A stretch of DNA of 64,000 bases from Paragyromitra xinjiangensis (taxonomy: Eukaryota > Ascomycota > Pezizomycetes > Pezizales > Discinaceae). A program made the translations under genes and the position numbers. Where the stretch lies: NCBI GenBank assembly GCA_038503065.1, contig JBCAMK010000019.1:682001-746000 (forward strand). The letters run 5' to 3'. Positions 1 through 11,678 of the stretch are shown here, piece by piece. Numbering within the stretch: the stretch's first letter is position 1; each line of letters opens with the position of its first letter. Under the pieces are notes generated by a model. That model ran no database searches. It had not been told where the DNA came from and saw only the letters and a list, made by a program, of their open reading frames with translations.

Positions 1-1033
1 AACAGTTGAAACAGTTGGAATGCCATCCACGTGTTTTCAATAAGTTTAAATTGGCCTGCTGGAGAAGACACTATTCTCATCTCAAACAGCGCAGGTTTTC
101 CGCCAATGGTGATTTGTTGGGATGAATCACGTGGCAGTCCTTGGCACGAGACATGTGTTTGATGAACTGAAGTGCATATCGTCAAGTAATACGTGTGGGT
201 TTAGGGGACTGATTGATAGGAAATGATAGGACTGCATGGTAAGCCTTGGGAACTGGGACGTCCCCGCCCTATAGGCGACTGAGTTTAAGAGATGCAATAA
301 CGGCCACGATGGCAGTAAAATGAGAAACAGGAACTGTTAGAGACAAAGGAGTAAATAGAAGGGTTGGGGTTAGTTGGACTAGAGAAAAGACTGTATCACC
401 AATGCCTGGCTGATCGAGTTCTCTACAGTAAGGTTGGTAAATTCTACTCAGTCACTCTTGAGAACAGCTACTGGGACGAGACCACGTTCTAAAACTGATC
501 TATGGTCACCGGAACACAAATGAAGAGTAATGGTACAGTGAATACGGACTTCCGCTGCAGCATTCCGGAGTTGCGTAACCTTCGTATTTTCGTAGCTCTG
601 CATTGCAATACCCCGTTAGAACCTGGTTTGCGTTACTCAGGCTATCACCTCACCCCAGAAGATGTGGTGTGTAGTTCATTGGTAGGATATCGGGGGTTAG
701 ATGCTTGCAGCACGACCGGAAAGAGAAACCGCCCACAATAGTATTAAAATGCTTTGATAATATAATCCCTATTAATCTCCCAGCTTGCCAAAGATTCCAG
801 GCCAAAGAGAGAACCGAGAAACGCCGGACGAAGCATTCCCGTCGTCTCGGTGTCGGATACTTTGGTTAGGGTTAGGGCTCTTCGGCCTCGAAAATATCGG
901 GTGAGGTTATCAGACGACAAGGGGAAAAGAAAAAAAAACCCTTGAATTATTTGCCCCTCCATCCCCACCTTCCGCATAATGCGTAACGACCACCCATAAT
1001 AACAACCCGCGTAGACGATGATGACGGACCACG
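1..1033. other. Intergenic region upstream of the PPR gene
   Basis: No gene is recognised here. The open frames at 502-741 (+) and 744-1106 (-) resemble no known family. The second overlaps the start of the PPR gene on the other strand. The only notable motif is TTAGGGTTAGGG at 866-877, about 160 bases before the PPR start codon. The region probably holds the PPR promoter and 5' leader. Confidence 0.6.
866..877 (+). promoter_or_regulatory. Telomere-type TTAGGG repeat (telobox-like) upstream of PPR gene
   Basis: Two perfect TTAGGG hexamers in tandem. Interstitial TTAGGG motifs in fungal promoters can bind Tbf1-like Myb proteins. Similar motifs occur singly at 4208-4213 before the proteasome gene and at 36839-36849. 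Regulatory use is inference. Confidence 0.35.
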
Positions 1034-3286
1034 ATGCGACCTCCATTGCACGCCATAGCGCCCTCCCAGAGCGCCCTCCGTTATTTACGCCAAATACTGT
1101 TTCCACGGCTCGGCGAACACCATCCTGCTTCCATGGCTTCCAATTGCCTCCGACTCCAACGCCAGGAAGGTCGATTTCGCCGACGACTTCATGTGGAAAC
1201 CTTAGTGGAACGCTATGGCAGGGAGCAGCAGCCAGAAAAAGTGGTGCCAGAGTCGGCTCCTCTGGTTGAACGGGCTGAGGCGGAAAACAAGTTTATGTGG
1301 GCTACGAATAAACAGAAACTGCCCAAGGAACAGTTAGAGAAAGGAGCGAGGAAGCAGCCGCTGCCAAAAAAATGGCATTCACATTGCCGACAGCTTGTGC
1401 GTCAGAAGCGGCTGAACGAGGCGATGGAACAGTGGCTGGATGCGAGGAACAGAAATGCAAGGTGGGGGCATGTGGTGGGTGTGGGAAAGGATCTGATGAA
1501 GGCTTTCAACGAGAATCAGCGGACCCGTGATACGCCCCAGGTCTTCTACGGTATTGTCAGTTATCATCCGAAACTGGTTGATACGAGGTGTTTGAATCTG
1601 GTGTTGGAGGCGTATCTGAAGAATGATCGCCCGGGGAAGTTGATTGAGGTGTTCAAGCATTATAAGGAAATTCTCAAGCCAGATCACATGACGTTCAACA
1701 TTATCCTCCGGAATTTCATTGCTATGAAGCGGTTGGATGAAGCGGAGAACTTGCTGCAGATACTGCTGGAGACTCAGGGGCCGATCACGCCGAGTTCGTT
1801 TGCAACGTTGTTGAATGGGATAAATCAGACTACGGGAGACTTTCAGGAGATGAGAAGGATTGTAGAGTGGATGAAAACTACTGCGACGAAGCCACATACG
1901 TCTATATACAACATCATGATCAAGGCAGCGTTGGACAACAGTAGATATGACCTAGCGAGGGGGTACGCAGAAGAGTTGGTAGAGAGAGGACTACAATATA
2001 ATACCGATACGTTTGTACTGTTTCTCTCCAAGCAGTCCAAAATTGGAGATTGGGTTGGTGTCCGCAGAACCTTAGAGCGGATGCATGAACATAACCTCAA
2101 AATCTCGACCGGAGGTTTCAACACGCTCCTCAACTACCATGCGTCTACATCAGAACTATCGCGTACAGAGTACTTCTTCAACTCAATGGTCTCAAATGGT
2201 ATTGTTCCAGACCAGTTCTCCTTCAACATCATGATTGGCGCCTGCGCGCGGTCCCACAACGATGCCGCCAAAGAGCGCTGGATCACCCAAATGAAAGCCG
2301 CCAGCTTCCTCCCTGACGCCGTCACCTTCAACATCCTCTTCCACGAGCTCCGTAAATCCGGCACCCAACCATCCCTCCTCCGGCGTATCTATAGGGCAGC
2401 CACCTCCATTGACCCAAACCTCGTCAACAGCCGCACAAAACATATACTCCTTGACTCCATGTACAACGACGAAATCCTCCCATACCTCCCACGCCGCCAG
2501 CCCCAACCCGAAGCCGACCCCTTCGCCGACCAAACCCGCGCGATGGAATCCTCTCTCGACGCCGGTCGCCCTGACGATGCAATCTGCATCTTCTCCGACA
2601 TCATATCGCGCGGCCTCAAACCCTCACACCCTATCGTCGCCGCCGCCATCCGCGCCGCCTTTCGCCTCCCCGAATCCGAACACGACGAGTCCTCCCGCCT
2701 CCTTTACATCGCACAGGAGCGTGGAGTCCCAGTCAACGAGATCGTCCTGTCCGTTATCGCCAATGACTCGGACTCCTACTCTTCAGGCTATATCAACTCA
2801 GCAACCTCCACACACCGTCTAACTGCCACCCTGGAGCGTTTGAAGAGCTCCTACGAGTTCATGGACAGCAAGTTTCTTACCGTGTCACATTACGTCCTAA
2901 TCCAAGCTGCATGGAACCTTGCCAGCGATGGCGACGGGGAGGCCGCAGTCGCGCTAATACACCAGATCGCAAACTCGCGCTGGGGGACCAGTGTAAAATG
3001 GGATATTGTCGGGCTGACGGTACTGTTGAGGGCCTATACGATTATGGGAGATTTAAGGGGTATTGGTTGGGTTGTTGATCAGACGTTTCAGAATGAAATT
3101 GTCCCGGATAAGCTATTCATGACGTACCTGAGGCGCGCGAAGGAGGTCGCGCAGAGTAAAGAGGACGATGCTTTTTTGGGGTGGTTGGTGGCGAGGTGTC
3201 TGAAGCACCGTACGAAGCTGAAAGATGAGGATGGGGTTGAGAAGGCGAGGGTGATACTGAAGTTTTTTAGTGATAGAGAGGGGTAG
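1034..3286 (+). CDS. Pentatricopeptide repeat (PPR) protein, probably mitochondrial
   Basis: Single exon encoding 750 residues. The start at 1034 is the first ATG in frame and opens an Arg-rich, acid-poor N-terminus typical of a mitochondrial targeting sequence. From about residue 170 to 460 the protein shows successive 35-residue helical-hairpin repeats of PPR type, for example the stretches beginning DHMTFNIILRNF, HTSIYNIMIKAA and SFNIMIGACARS. PPR proteins bind organellar RNA and act in processing, stability or translation of mitochondrial transcripts. The part after about residue 480 is more divergent, with an acidic/proline linker and further helical repeats. I cannot tie it to a named yeast gene such as CCM1 or AEP3. 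An intronless long gene contrasts with its intron-rich neighbours. A later ATG (residue 34) is an alternative start but would lose part of the presequence. Family is confident, exact role unknown. Confidence 0.9.
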   Translation: MRPPLHAIAPSQSALRYLRQILFPRLGEHHPASMASNCLRLQRQEGRFRRRLHVETLVERYGREQQPEKVVPESAPLVERAEAENKFMWATNKQKLPKEQLEKGARKQPLPKKWHSHCRQLVRQKRLNEAMEQWLDARNRNARWGHVVGVGKDLMKAFNENQRTRDTPQVFYGIVSYHPKLVDTRCLNLVLEAYLKNDRPGKLIEVFKHYKEILKPDHMTFNIILRNFIAMKRLDEAENLLQILLETQGPITPSSFATLLNGINQTTGDFQEMRRIVEWMKTTATKPHTSIYNIMIKAALDNSRYDLARGYAEELVERGLQYNTDTFVLFLSKQSKIGDWVGVRRTLERMHEHNLKISTGGFNTLLNYHASTSELSRTEYFFNSMVSNGIVPDQFSFNIMIGACARSHNDAAKERWITQMKAASFLPDAVTFNILFHELRKSGTQPSLLRRIYRAATSIDPNLVNSRTKHILLDSMYNDEILPYLPRRQPQPEADPFADQTRAMESSLDAGRPDDAICIFSDIISRGLKPSHPIVAAAIRAAFRLPESEHDESSRLLYIAQERGVPVNEIVLSVIANDSDSYSSGYINSATSTHRLTATLERLKSSYEFMDSKFLTVSHYVLIQAAWNLASDGDGEAAVALIHQIANSRWGTSVKWDIVGLTVLLRAYTIMGDLRGIGWVVDQTFQNEIVPDKLFMTYLRRAKEVAQSKEDDAFLGWLVARCLKHRTKLKDEDGVEKARVILKFFSDREG

Positions 3287-4415
3287 AATTTCGGGACGGG
3301 ATAGAACGGTGGGTGGGTGTGGGATTGCGGTTCGATGTTGTATGAGACTCTTGAATGGTGAGTAGTAATTTCGTTTTTTGCAAATGTTGTAGTTTTAGTT
3401 ATGCATGGGAGGGTTATTACGGTCGTATCGTTATAAAATAGAGAGTGTATTATATATGGGAATACTGGAGGGAGAGAAGGGTTGGGCATGTTGTTTTCTT
3501 TTCGTCTTTACGTGCATATACTATATTAGATAGAGTATCATAGAGCGGAGCAAAAACCCCGGTGGTATGGGTTTTTAGAATCATGATTTGATCGAGTTCA
3601 TTGGAGAAATTTTCCTAAGTTTGTAGAGTTCGAGGGTAAATTGTGGGGAGTAAAAGGGAGAAAACTTAATCACAGCCTACCTTTATTAAGAATGGCTATC
3701 CGTAAGCTTAGGGGTATATATGCTTTTGCACTATAGCTCTATGCCTCTTGGCCGGCGTGAATTTTGATGATCAAGTCACGGAATATCACTTGGCGCCTGC
3801 TTATGTAGTGAGAGGCTGAAACAAATTTGATCTCACGCAAAAATAGCCTATGAGATACTGAGAAATCCTTATAAGAGGTGAAGAAGCTGGCAGGTTTCTT
3901 CACAGCACGTATCGCTAGCACAGCACCTCATTGTATCAAACCTTACTCAAGATCTAAAGAGGTAGGAGGGAAAGTATATCAATTAGCAAAGAATAAGCAT
4001 TTCTGGGTGACGATGAGTTTGAAGGGCGAAATATCAGGCTAGGAACCGGGAGAAAGTTAGAATTAAAGCTTGTAGAACTGGGCTAAAGCTGACGGCTACT
4101 AGGTAGCATTTTTAGAAGATTGGGAAATTTCTGGGTATGAGGTCTATTACCATTAAAAATGGTATCGGAAGACTCCTATCATGTACAATCACTCGACACT
4201 ATATGGGTTAGGGTTTGAGGTTTGCGTGTAATCTTTGCCAAGCCTAAAACGGAAAGGTCCCCACGTCTGCGGCGACGAGCTTCAACTTGAAGCAACTCCA
4301 ACAACGATAGACTAATCTCCTCATCCATCCATCATCCATCAATACCATCCAGTTATTCCTTCTCCCTTCGGTGTTCCTCAAAGCTCGACACCATCGTTTT
4401 TCTTCTCTCGTCATC
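3287..4415. other. Intergenic region between PPR and proteasome genes
   Basis: No gene recognised. It holds the 3' flank of the PPR gene and, near 4200-4415, the likely promoter and leader of the proteasome gene, including one TTAGGG at 4208-4213 and a C-rich CATC-repeat leader around 4320-4350. The minus-strand frame at 3739-3921 resembles nothing known. Confidence 0.55.
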
Positions 4416-5477
4416 ATGAATCATCTTCCTGAAGCCTGGGGTAGAGTACGCTTCATCCCCCACCACCTCCGCATCCCTGTGGCTAACATTACATCTTCCA
4501 GCCCAGAAACGACGTCTACGGTCCTTACGACCATTCATATCTTCAAGGATCCCATCCGCAGCAACACACCCAACAGCCGATTGTCACCGGTACTAGTGTG
4601 ATCGCTCTCAAGTTCAATGGCGGGGTTGTCATCGCTGCTGATAACCTTGGTATGTGACCATGCTTGGTATTGATATTATTGGTGTGCTTCCATGTTGATA
4701 GTTTTAATTCATTAGCATCTTACGGGTCTCTGGCACGATTCACGGATGTCGAACGTTTGAAGCAAGTCGGAACGCATACCGTCGTTGGAGCCGGTGGTGA
4801 CATGTCGGACATGCAGCATCTTTACGAAAAACTGCTAGACTCTCTGATTATCAAGGAGGAATACCAGAATGATGGACATAATCTCAGGGCTTCGCATATC
4901 TACAGGTATCTGAGTAGAGTGCTGTACCACCGTCGTTGCAAGTTTGATCCACTCTGGAATACTATCTTGGTTGCTGGATGGGATGATGGAAAGCCGTAAG
5001 TTCTACCACGTTGCATTTTATGGAGGGACCTGGAGTGCTGGGGATATTTGGGGTGGATTAAATGGGGAGCTGTCATTTCAATACGACTACGGCTAACAAA
5101 CTATATACAGATTCTTGGCCTCCGCTGATCTCCTTGGTACAACGTTCTCATCTCCTGCTTTAGCTACTGGTTTCGGCGCGCATCTCGCCGTCCCCCTTCT
5201 TCGCCGTGTCTGCCCCGATGAAGCAGCTGTTGCTGGAATTACACGTGAAAGGGCGATTGAGGCTGTGGAGGAGTGCATGAAGGTTCTTTTCTACCGCGAT
5301 GCTCGCAGTTTGAACAAGTATTCCATGGCGATCATCACTGGAGAGGGTGTGGAAAGTGCTGGTGCAGATGGTGAGAAGGAAAAGGTACATGTCGAGTGGC
5401 AGAAGGATATCCAGCTTGCCAACCAAAGCTGGAAGTTTGCGGAGAATATCAGAGGATATGGAGCGCAAACTGTTTAA
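4416..5477 (+). CDS. PRE4: 20S proteasome subunit beta type-7
   Basis: Four exons give 274 residues: 4416-4445, 4502-4649, 4716-4995 and 5111-5477. Introns start GTACGC, GTATGTG and GTAAG. The first exon is only ten codons, [10 protein letters not shown], a conserved fungal PRE4 start. The mature N-terminus [12 protein letters not shown] (Thr about residue 33) matches the processed beta-7 sequence. Downstream come the core strands with IAADNLASYGSL and the helix region [22 protein letters not shown] split by the third intron. Beta-7 is a structural, non-proteolytic subunit of the inner beta ring. Its C-terminal tail clamps the two half-proteasomes together, and the tail ending [11 protein letters not shown] is present. 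Length fits the family. Confidence 0.96.
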
Positions 5478-7364
5478 TTGAGGCTTCATAAAACTCAATA
5501 TGCATTTTGTTTTGAAATGGTGTATAGAGCGCTTTTAGAAATCAAAGAAAGCGCTTATTTGCAGGGTCCAACTTTCTAGGAAGAAGTACTAATGTTAAGA
5601 GTATGCAGTAGATCTATTTTGATTATGTGTATGTGCTTTTCTTGGGCCTACGCCATTGCTTCTTTATATCACCAGGAAGTCCAACTCTACTGTAGTGTGA
5701 CCCACAGCCCACGTTTCAAGGTTGAGGCCAACGCCAGACCTATGAACCTCCAAGGAAAATGGTTAAAAAAATCAAAGTCCACTAGTCGACAAGATCCAGG
5801 GCTCTAGTTCTTAAGTAGTCTCAGCTTATACACCTTTTCCCCAGTAGCATCTCCAGACAACACTAGATCATAGGCCTCGGAGAACGCCTGGCTCGTGTGG
5901 GTTTGGTGGCTACCAGTGTCGAGATCTTTCGCAGCTCAAGTTGATATTGTTGGCTGGGGAGCATATCCCAGGCAAAGAGGATTTAAGCGAAATGTCCGAC
6001 CCAGAAAAAATGTATGTAGAGCTGGATGTTAAAGGGAGCTTCCTGTACTATGTAGGAACCTGGACTCAATTGCGGTGTGTAATTTATACGTTTTTGCGGT
6101 TAAGCTGTGGAGGGCTGCCTAGATATGAACAAGAAAAGGTTGCCAAGCAAGAATTACCATCCCACCGCACAGAGCAGGGAAGCTTCCGGCATAAAGCTAC
6201 TAGAAACTTAGGCTGAAGGATTAATTCGTGTTCAGCGTGATCAGCTCAGTTGAGGGAATTTGTTGACATAAGCACGAGCTACTTGGGGGGCCATTAGTTG
6301 CACCGGGGAACCTCCGGTACATAGTAACTTTATTGGGCGGGAAATGAGTCTACAGTTCACGATGTTTTCGCGCTCGCATTTTGTTGGGTCTCAGAATAAT
6401 GTTTTGGAGGGGTACTTCTGTGCCCCGCTTCCCCGATGAGGTGTTAGCCTTATTGCCCCCACTTTGCGTTTCAACTTTGACATGTAAGAAAAAGTAAGCC
6501 GAATGTCATTTCATGATATTTCTTTTGTTAATCTTCTTCTCTATTCCATCTCATTGTTCATCTCGTCACTTGATGGTCTGGCCTAGAACCTGGATGACAA
6601 TTCTTGGGGGGAAACATGGTAGAGAATGCCCCCAGGCTTACATATGCGTATGTAAGAATACATGTAAGTAAAATACACATGTATGTACGATAGCATCTGT
6701 ACTTTACCTGCCTGTCGTGAGCTGATACTGCCCCACGTAGCTGCTTGCTTACCCGGACTCGGCGGTAAACAGACATTCCCGCAAGTGATGCCGAGACTCG
6801 CGGAATTGTTGCTGAGTGATCCGGTTAAATTCCACGAACACGGGGCCAAACCTCCGAGGACTTCCGGAAAAGGCCTCTTTATCGATATCCCCGATGCGAA
6901 GGGCGGGAGGGGAAACAATTACGTAGGGATTTGTTTATTGCTCAATGTTTCGGACTTCATGATAGTGTTTTTGTATGCAATGTTGACTCGCTTGTGACCA
7001 CGGAAGGAAAGCAGTGAATTGTATGGAAGAATTATAGAACGTGTTGCTTCTTCGAGAAGACGACGAGGGATGATTCTTACTGCCTGTTGAAACGAGATGG
7101 CGACGACATAGCTGGTACATTTTCCATAACCCCTCACCAAATCCTGCCCCACCTTCAATAAGCGGCTCCCCCACTCATTGAGCTGGGCTCTCTAGAACTT
7201 ACGCCTCGCCACCCTTGTCACGGCATCTACGTAAAAGCATTGCAACATCCTCCCATCTCCCATTCTTTCCCGTCTTTATTCTTCTCTTACTACCAGATTC
7301 TCACCAGCCATTGCTACTATATTCTATTTATTCCATTCACAATTGATACCTTCAAATACACACT
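5478..7364. other. 1.9 kb intergenic region
   Basis: No gene recognised. The small open frames at 5592-5807, 5941-6216 and 6683-6997 show no familiar motif and lack intron support. Around 6640-6690 there is a run of alternating ATGTA/TACAT words. The last 250 bases form a pyrimidine-rich leader typical of a strongly expressed fungal gene before transaldolase. Confidence 0.55.
5528..5555 (+). repeat. Short hairpin after the proteasome gene
   Basis: AGCGCTTT and AAAGCGCT (with a one-base offset) face each other across about 10 bases, 50 bases after the PRE4 stop codon. This places it in the 3' UTR. It could affect 3'-end formation or be chance. Confidence 0.35.
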
Positions 7365-8777
7365 ATGACTTCTGCTCTCGATCAGCTCAAGGCATCTGGC
7401 ACTGTACGTCATAACCCCTCACCTCTGTTAGTATTAAACTTATGCTAATGGTAAATCTTTATACAGACTGTCGTCTGCGATTCTGGTGAGAGACCTCAGG
7501 TTGGGGAATTGGGGTTCAGATTGTGCTAATGCAACGACTAAAGGTGACTTTGCCAGTATCGCCAAATACAAACCTCAAGATGTATGCTGCCTATTCTTGT
7601 TGACTATTGACTCTTCCTTGAATGCTAAAACAAATTCCATAGGCTACCACCAACCCCTCCCTGATCTTGGCTGCTGCAAAGAAGCCTGAATATGCGAGCC
7701 TCATTGATGCCGCTGTCGAGTATGGAAAATCCCATGTAACAAACCCCAATAGTCTGTCAATTTCCTCGCCAGTAGGTCGCTAACAGTGATCTAGGGCTCT
7801 ACCCCCGACGACCAAGTCGATGCTACCCTCGACCGTCTTCTCGTCGAGTTTGGCAAGGAGATCCTTAAAATCGTTCCCGGCAAAGTCTCGACCGAGGTCG
7901 ATGCCCGCCTTTCTTTCGATAAACAGGCTTCAATTGACAAGGCCCTGCACATCATCGACTTGTACAAATCTGTCGGTATCGGCAAGGAGCGTGTTCTCAT
8001 CAAGCTTGCGTCGACTTGGGAAGGCATCCAGGCTGCCAAGGTGCTGCAGAGCAAGCACGGCATTAACTGCAATTTGACTCTCATGTTCTCACTTGTGCAG
8101 GCTATTGCTGCTGCCGAGGCCGGTGCTTTCTTGATTTCACCATTTGTTGGAAGAATTTTGGATTGGTATGCTTTGAGACGATATCCTTCAGTAATTGAAT
8201 GCTGGTTATTAACCGTGTGACGTATTAACTTTTGATAGGTATAAGGCTTCAACCGGAAAGACCTACTCCGCCCAGGAGGACCCAGGAGTCAAATCTGTCC
8301 AAACCATTTTCAACTACTATAAGAAGCATGGTTACAACACTATTGGTGAGTCCCATAGGGTTTTATTTCTTCTTTTCCTCCTCGCTAACTCACCAAATTA
8401 GTAATGGGTGCTTCTTTCCGCAACAAGGGCGAAATCACCGAACTCAGTGGATGCGACTACCTCACCATCTCTCCTAACCTCCTCGAGGAGCTCTACAACA
8501 GCCAAGAATCCGTTCCCAAGAAGCTATCAGCAGAAGATGCTGCCAACCTCAACATTGAGAGGAAGAGCTATATCGATAACGAGCCTGAGTTTAGGTACTT
8601 CCTGAACGAGGATCAGATGGCTACTGAGAAGCTGAGCCAGGGTATCAGGGCCTTTGCTGGTAAATAAAACATTGCTTTCCTAGCCTGTTTTGTCTTGGAG
8701 GTGCGAGTGCTGACTGGCGAAAAATAGCCGATGCCGTTACTTTGAGGAAAATCCTTGCGGAAAAAATTAAGGCGTAA
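7365..8777 (+). CDS. TAL1: Transaldolase
   Basis: Eight exons encode 324 residues: 7365-7403, 7467-7485, 7544-7581, 7643-7735, 7795-8165, 8239-8345, 8402-8659 and 8728-8777. The enzyme transfers a dihydroxyacetone unit from sedoheptulose-7-phosphate to glyceraldehyde-3-phosphate in the cytosolic pentose phosphate pathway. Diagnostic motifs are SGDFASI near residue 20, ATTNPSLI across the exon 4 start, and the active-site helix [13 protein letters not shown] with Schiff-base Lys about residue 133. NLTLMFS and [10 protein letters not shown] follow. The last 16 codons lie in a separate exon after a GTAAAT intron and complete the C-terminal helix [12 protein letters not shown]. Without that exon the frame would stop inside the intron. 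Exon 2 is only 19 bases. Intron density at the 5' end is typical of fungal TAL1. Confidence 0.97.
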
Positions 8778-9334
8778 GGTGGATAAAACGGTATTCTTGG
8801 TAGAGGAACTTTTGAAGGAACCAAAGTAAAAAATATATATATAAATAAATACTATGATTTTTTGCATGTCATTTTTTGCTGCTTTGCGCGCGCGGGTGTA
8901 AGATTTCGCGTCTTTAACAGGCGTTTCGCTTTAGTGTTTTTCTTTCAGTGTCGCAGTTGAATCTCAGTCAGACTCCAAAAATCTTCAGAGCAAGAATCTC
9001 AGAAATAGCCGCGAGGTTTTGCTCTAGTTGCAGGAAATTAACATTATTTATAAAGTATACGATATTATATTTTAGGTATTTGAGTGAGGGCTATAGGCAC
9101 TTTGTCAAGATGGAATTGTTTCAAAGTAGAGAAGCTATTTTATAGTGAGCAATATTCTCATCCCGGACAAGTGATACCGAGGCTAGCTAGATGTTGAGCC
9201 CCTTTCCCAGCCCTATGTGCCCCTAAACGGGAGTTCCCGTTGCGACGTCATCAAGAAATTCTGCCACCAACCTCAACATCTACAGTTTTATTCTCTACTA
9301 CATGCATAGATACTGTATCTATCCATAATCGACT
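8778..9334. other. Intergenic region between TAL1 and GPI2
   Basis: No gene. The 3' flank of TAL1 contains an AT-rich stretch with TATATATAAATAAATA near 8832-8850, a plausible polyadenylation region, and a GCGCGCGCG run near 8885. The GPI2 leader follows. Confidence 0.55.
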
Positions 9335-10909
9335 ATGCCACCTCCGCAGCTCCATATGCCATCGCCGACAACCGTCCATCGCCCGTCGCCACCGCTGTTA
9401 TCGACGCCGACCAACGACTCAGCCTGGGGACGCGGAACAGTACCAGTAACCGTAACGACAACAACGGCGAAGGGAGGACGAGGAACAAGCCCTAACCCAA
9501 GAACAAGGAAAAGAAAACCGTGGCGTAAGCTGTTGTGGGTTAAGCAGGACTGTAAAAACCTCCTCCAACTATAAAGGCCCGACAGACAATTGACTGACCA
9601 GATACACCTAGACCCTGACAACTGGGTTGACCCAACATTCCTCTCCCAACTCCAACGCAACATCAACGTCCACCCCTACGATTTTTACTCCCTCGTAGCA
9701 GACTCAACGGTAATCGTCCAACACCTCTCCTCGGTCGTCATATTTGTAACCTCCTTCATCGCCATCTCCGCACAACGTGTATCCCCTGTCGCAGTCGCCG
9801 TCGCAAGTTCGGCATTGACAGTAGCAGGGTGGGCAATATGGGATATGGGCTATGAGAAGCGCGAAGCGGCGACGGATATACGGAATATGAGGATGAGGCT
9901 TGGGCCAGATATTCCCGGAGGTCCTCATTCTAGGACACCATCTGGAAATGGAAGTCACCTGAGGACACCTTCAGGCAATGGGAACGGTGGAGGAGGGCTG
10001 CATTCAAGGACACCGTCGGGAAATGGGAGTTCTGGTACTGCCGGCAGCTATTTCCCACCGTATCATGGTGCGGAGGGTTCAGGAGGGTCGCCGACAAAAA
10101 GGTCGGTTGATGAGGGCGGGGCGGTGAGTGCGGATATGGATAGGGAGTATGCAAAGAGGGCGCAAAGGACAAGGAGATTTACAACGGCGAAGTCAGCTGC
10201 GTTGATTTATTGTATGTGGTTTCCTTTCTTTCGCTTGCACCTTTCATGTATACTCATAGCTAGGATAAAATGCTAAAACTTTGCAGTCACATTACTTGGA
10301 CTATCGCCTATACTTAGGAGTTTAACGAGGACAATAAGCGTTGATAGCATCTGGGCGATTGCAACTTGGCTGTTTCTTGCCAATTGCCTTGGCTTTGACT
10401 ACGGTAGTGGCGTAGAAGTCAAGTAATTACACTTTCCCTCCCCTCCCTCCGTCAACAGTTATTGATGGTATCGTAGATTTCCAGCATCTTTACCAACAAA
10501 CGCAGCCATAACATCCTCCGTTGTGCTTGCGTCCCGGCTCCCAGACACAACACACGTTTTCTCGTTAATCCTATTTAGCATCCAAGTGTTCGGTCTATTC
10601 CCGGTGTTTCGACGATACCTCAAGCACGTATCATGGAACCTCCACGTGCTGTTAACGGTAGTGCTAGTGCTAGGTGCCGCAGGAGGGTTAGGCGCTGTAG
10701 TAGGATGGGGTTGGGCGGTTGTTTGGGTAGTCGGGGTTGTGGGCGGGATGGGGGGCTGTGGTTGGTGGTTAATTGGGCTACAGAAATATAAAAAGTGGGT
10801 GTTTGCCTTTTCTGCTTACCTAGACTTGATAGCTAATGGTGTGGGATGTAGTGAAATTCATGGACCTTGGGATCCGGCGCGACCGGTTATTCGTCGACAA
10901 TGGGAATAG
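9335..10909 (+). CDS. GPI2: GPI-GlcNAc transferase subunit GPI2 (PIG-C)
   Basis: Five exons encode 442 residues: 9335-9551, 9612-10211, 10287-10422, 10477-10794 and 10852-10909. GPI2/PIG-C is a multi-pass ER membrane subunit of the complex that adds GlcNAc to phosphatidylinositol, the first step of GPI anchor synthesis. The PIG-C signature spans intron 1: KPWRKLLWVKQD, then YPDNWVDPTFL, FYSLVADSTVIVQHLSSV and membrane segments. The C-terminus KYKN, EIHGPWDPARP is restored by the last 57-base intron. The N-terminal 50 residues are Pro/Ser-rich. A loop after the second membrane segment carries a repeat of the unit SRTPSGNG (bases about 9918-10030). The last intron has no stop and is a multiple of three, so retention would add 19 residues just before the conserved tail. 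Confidence 0.93.
9918..10030 (+). repeat. Three imperfect minisatellite units inside GPI2
   Basis: Three imperfect units encode HSRTPSGNG, HLRTPSGNG and HSRTPSGNG, the last two separated by a Gly-rich spacer. They lie in a soluble loop between membrane segments and look like lineage-specific expansion. Synonymous changes between units argue against very recent duplication. Confidence 0.75.
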
Positions 10910-11678
10910 ATATGAGAATGGTTGGGTAGATAATATGAGTAATTAATGGGATGAAATATATACCTTTTTTAGCGTCAAGGTCGACTAGGAATATTCACAC
11001 TATTTATGTTAGTATCAGGCTTCGCAGCTTCGTGTTCGTACTATATACACCATATACGCTCTATGGGTATAGTATTAGACTTCTTTGCCCCTAAGACTAT
11101 GGTTACAGGTTAAGTACCCGCATATACCTGCTCTTATGGTTCCTGGTAAGATTATGAATCATAAATTATCACTCGGACACTTAGCACCCACCAGAAACAC
11201 GGATAGTAAAGTGAATCTATGAATAGACTAAAAACTATAGCTAAAACACGATAACTCCACGCTTAATCAAAAACAGCAAAACACAAACTTGACGCTGTAT
11301 TTAGCGACATTTCCCCAGCGCTGGGCAGATAGTTTCACCAAACAAACTAGGAAGTAGTACCACCTGACCCTGTTGGGTCCTGTAAGTCTCAGACAACTGT
11401 TACATCAACCCCATGAAAATGTAAAGTCTGCGACAGCGGCTAATACACACCTGACTTTATCACTCAATGTGGAATACCCAATACTTAGTCTCGGTGGTTA
11501 CGTAATTACCAACAAGCACCTATTACGGTCGTTTCAATTCTAGCAACATGAGCAGTACGCGAACAGCGCCTTTTTAGCTGGACTATAGATAATGGTATCG
11601 TATTGAAAATTAATTCTAACTACAAGATACCAAATCTTCCCGCAGCTCAAACCCAGGACATAACACCCACACACCAAC
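10910..11678. other. Convergent intergenic region GPI2 / GH43
   Basis: No gene. AT-rich and repetitive in TATA/ATAC words. It lies between two converging 3' ends and probably carries both polyadenylation regions. Confidence 0.55.

Noticed and set aside
744..1106. 120-codon minus-strand frame opposite the PPR start
   Set aside because: No motif, and it overlaps the convincing PPR gene on the other strand.
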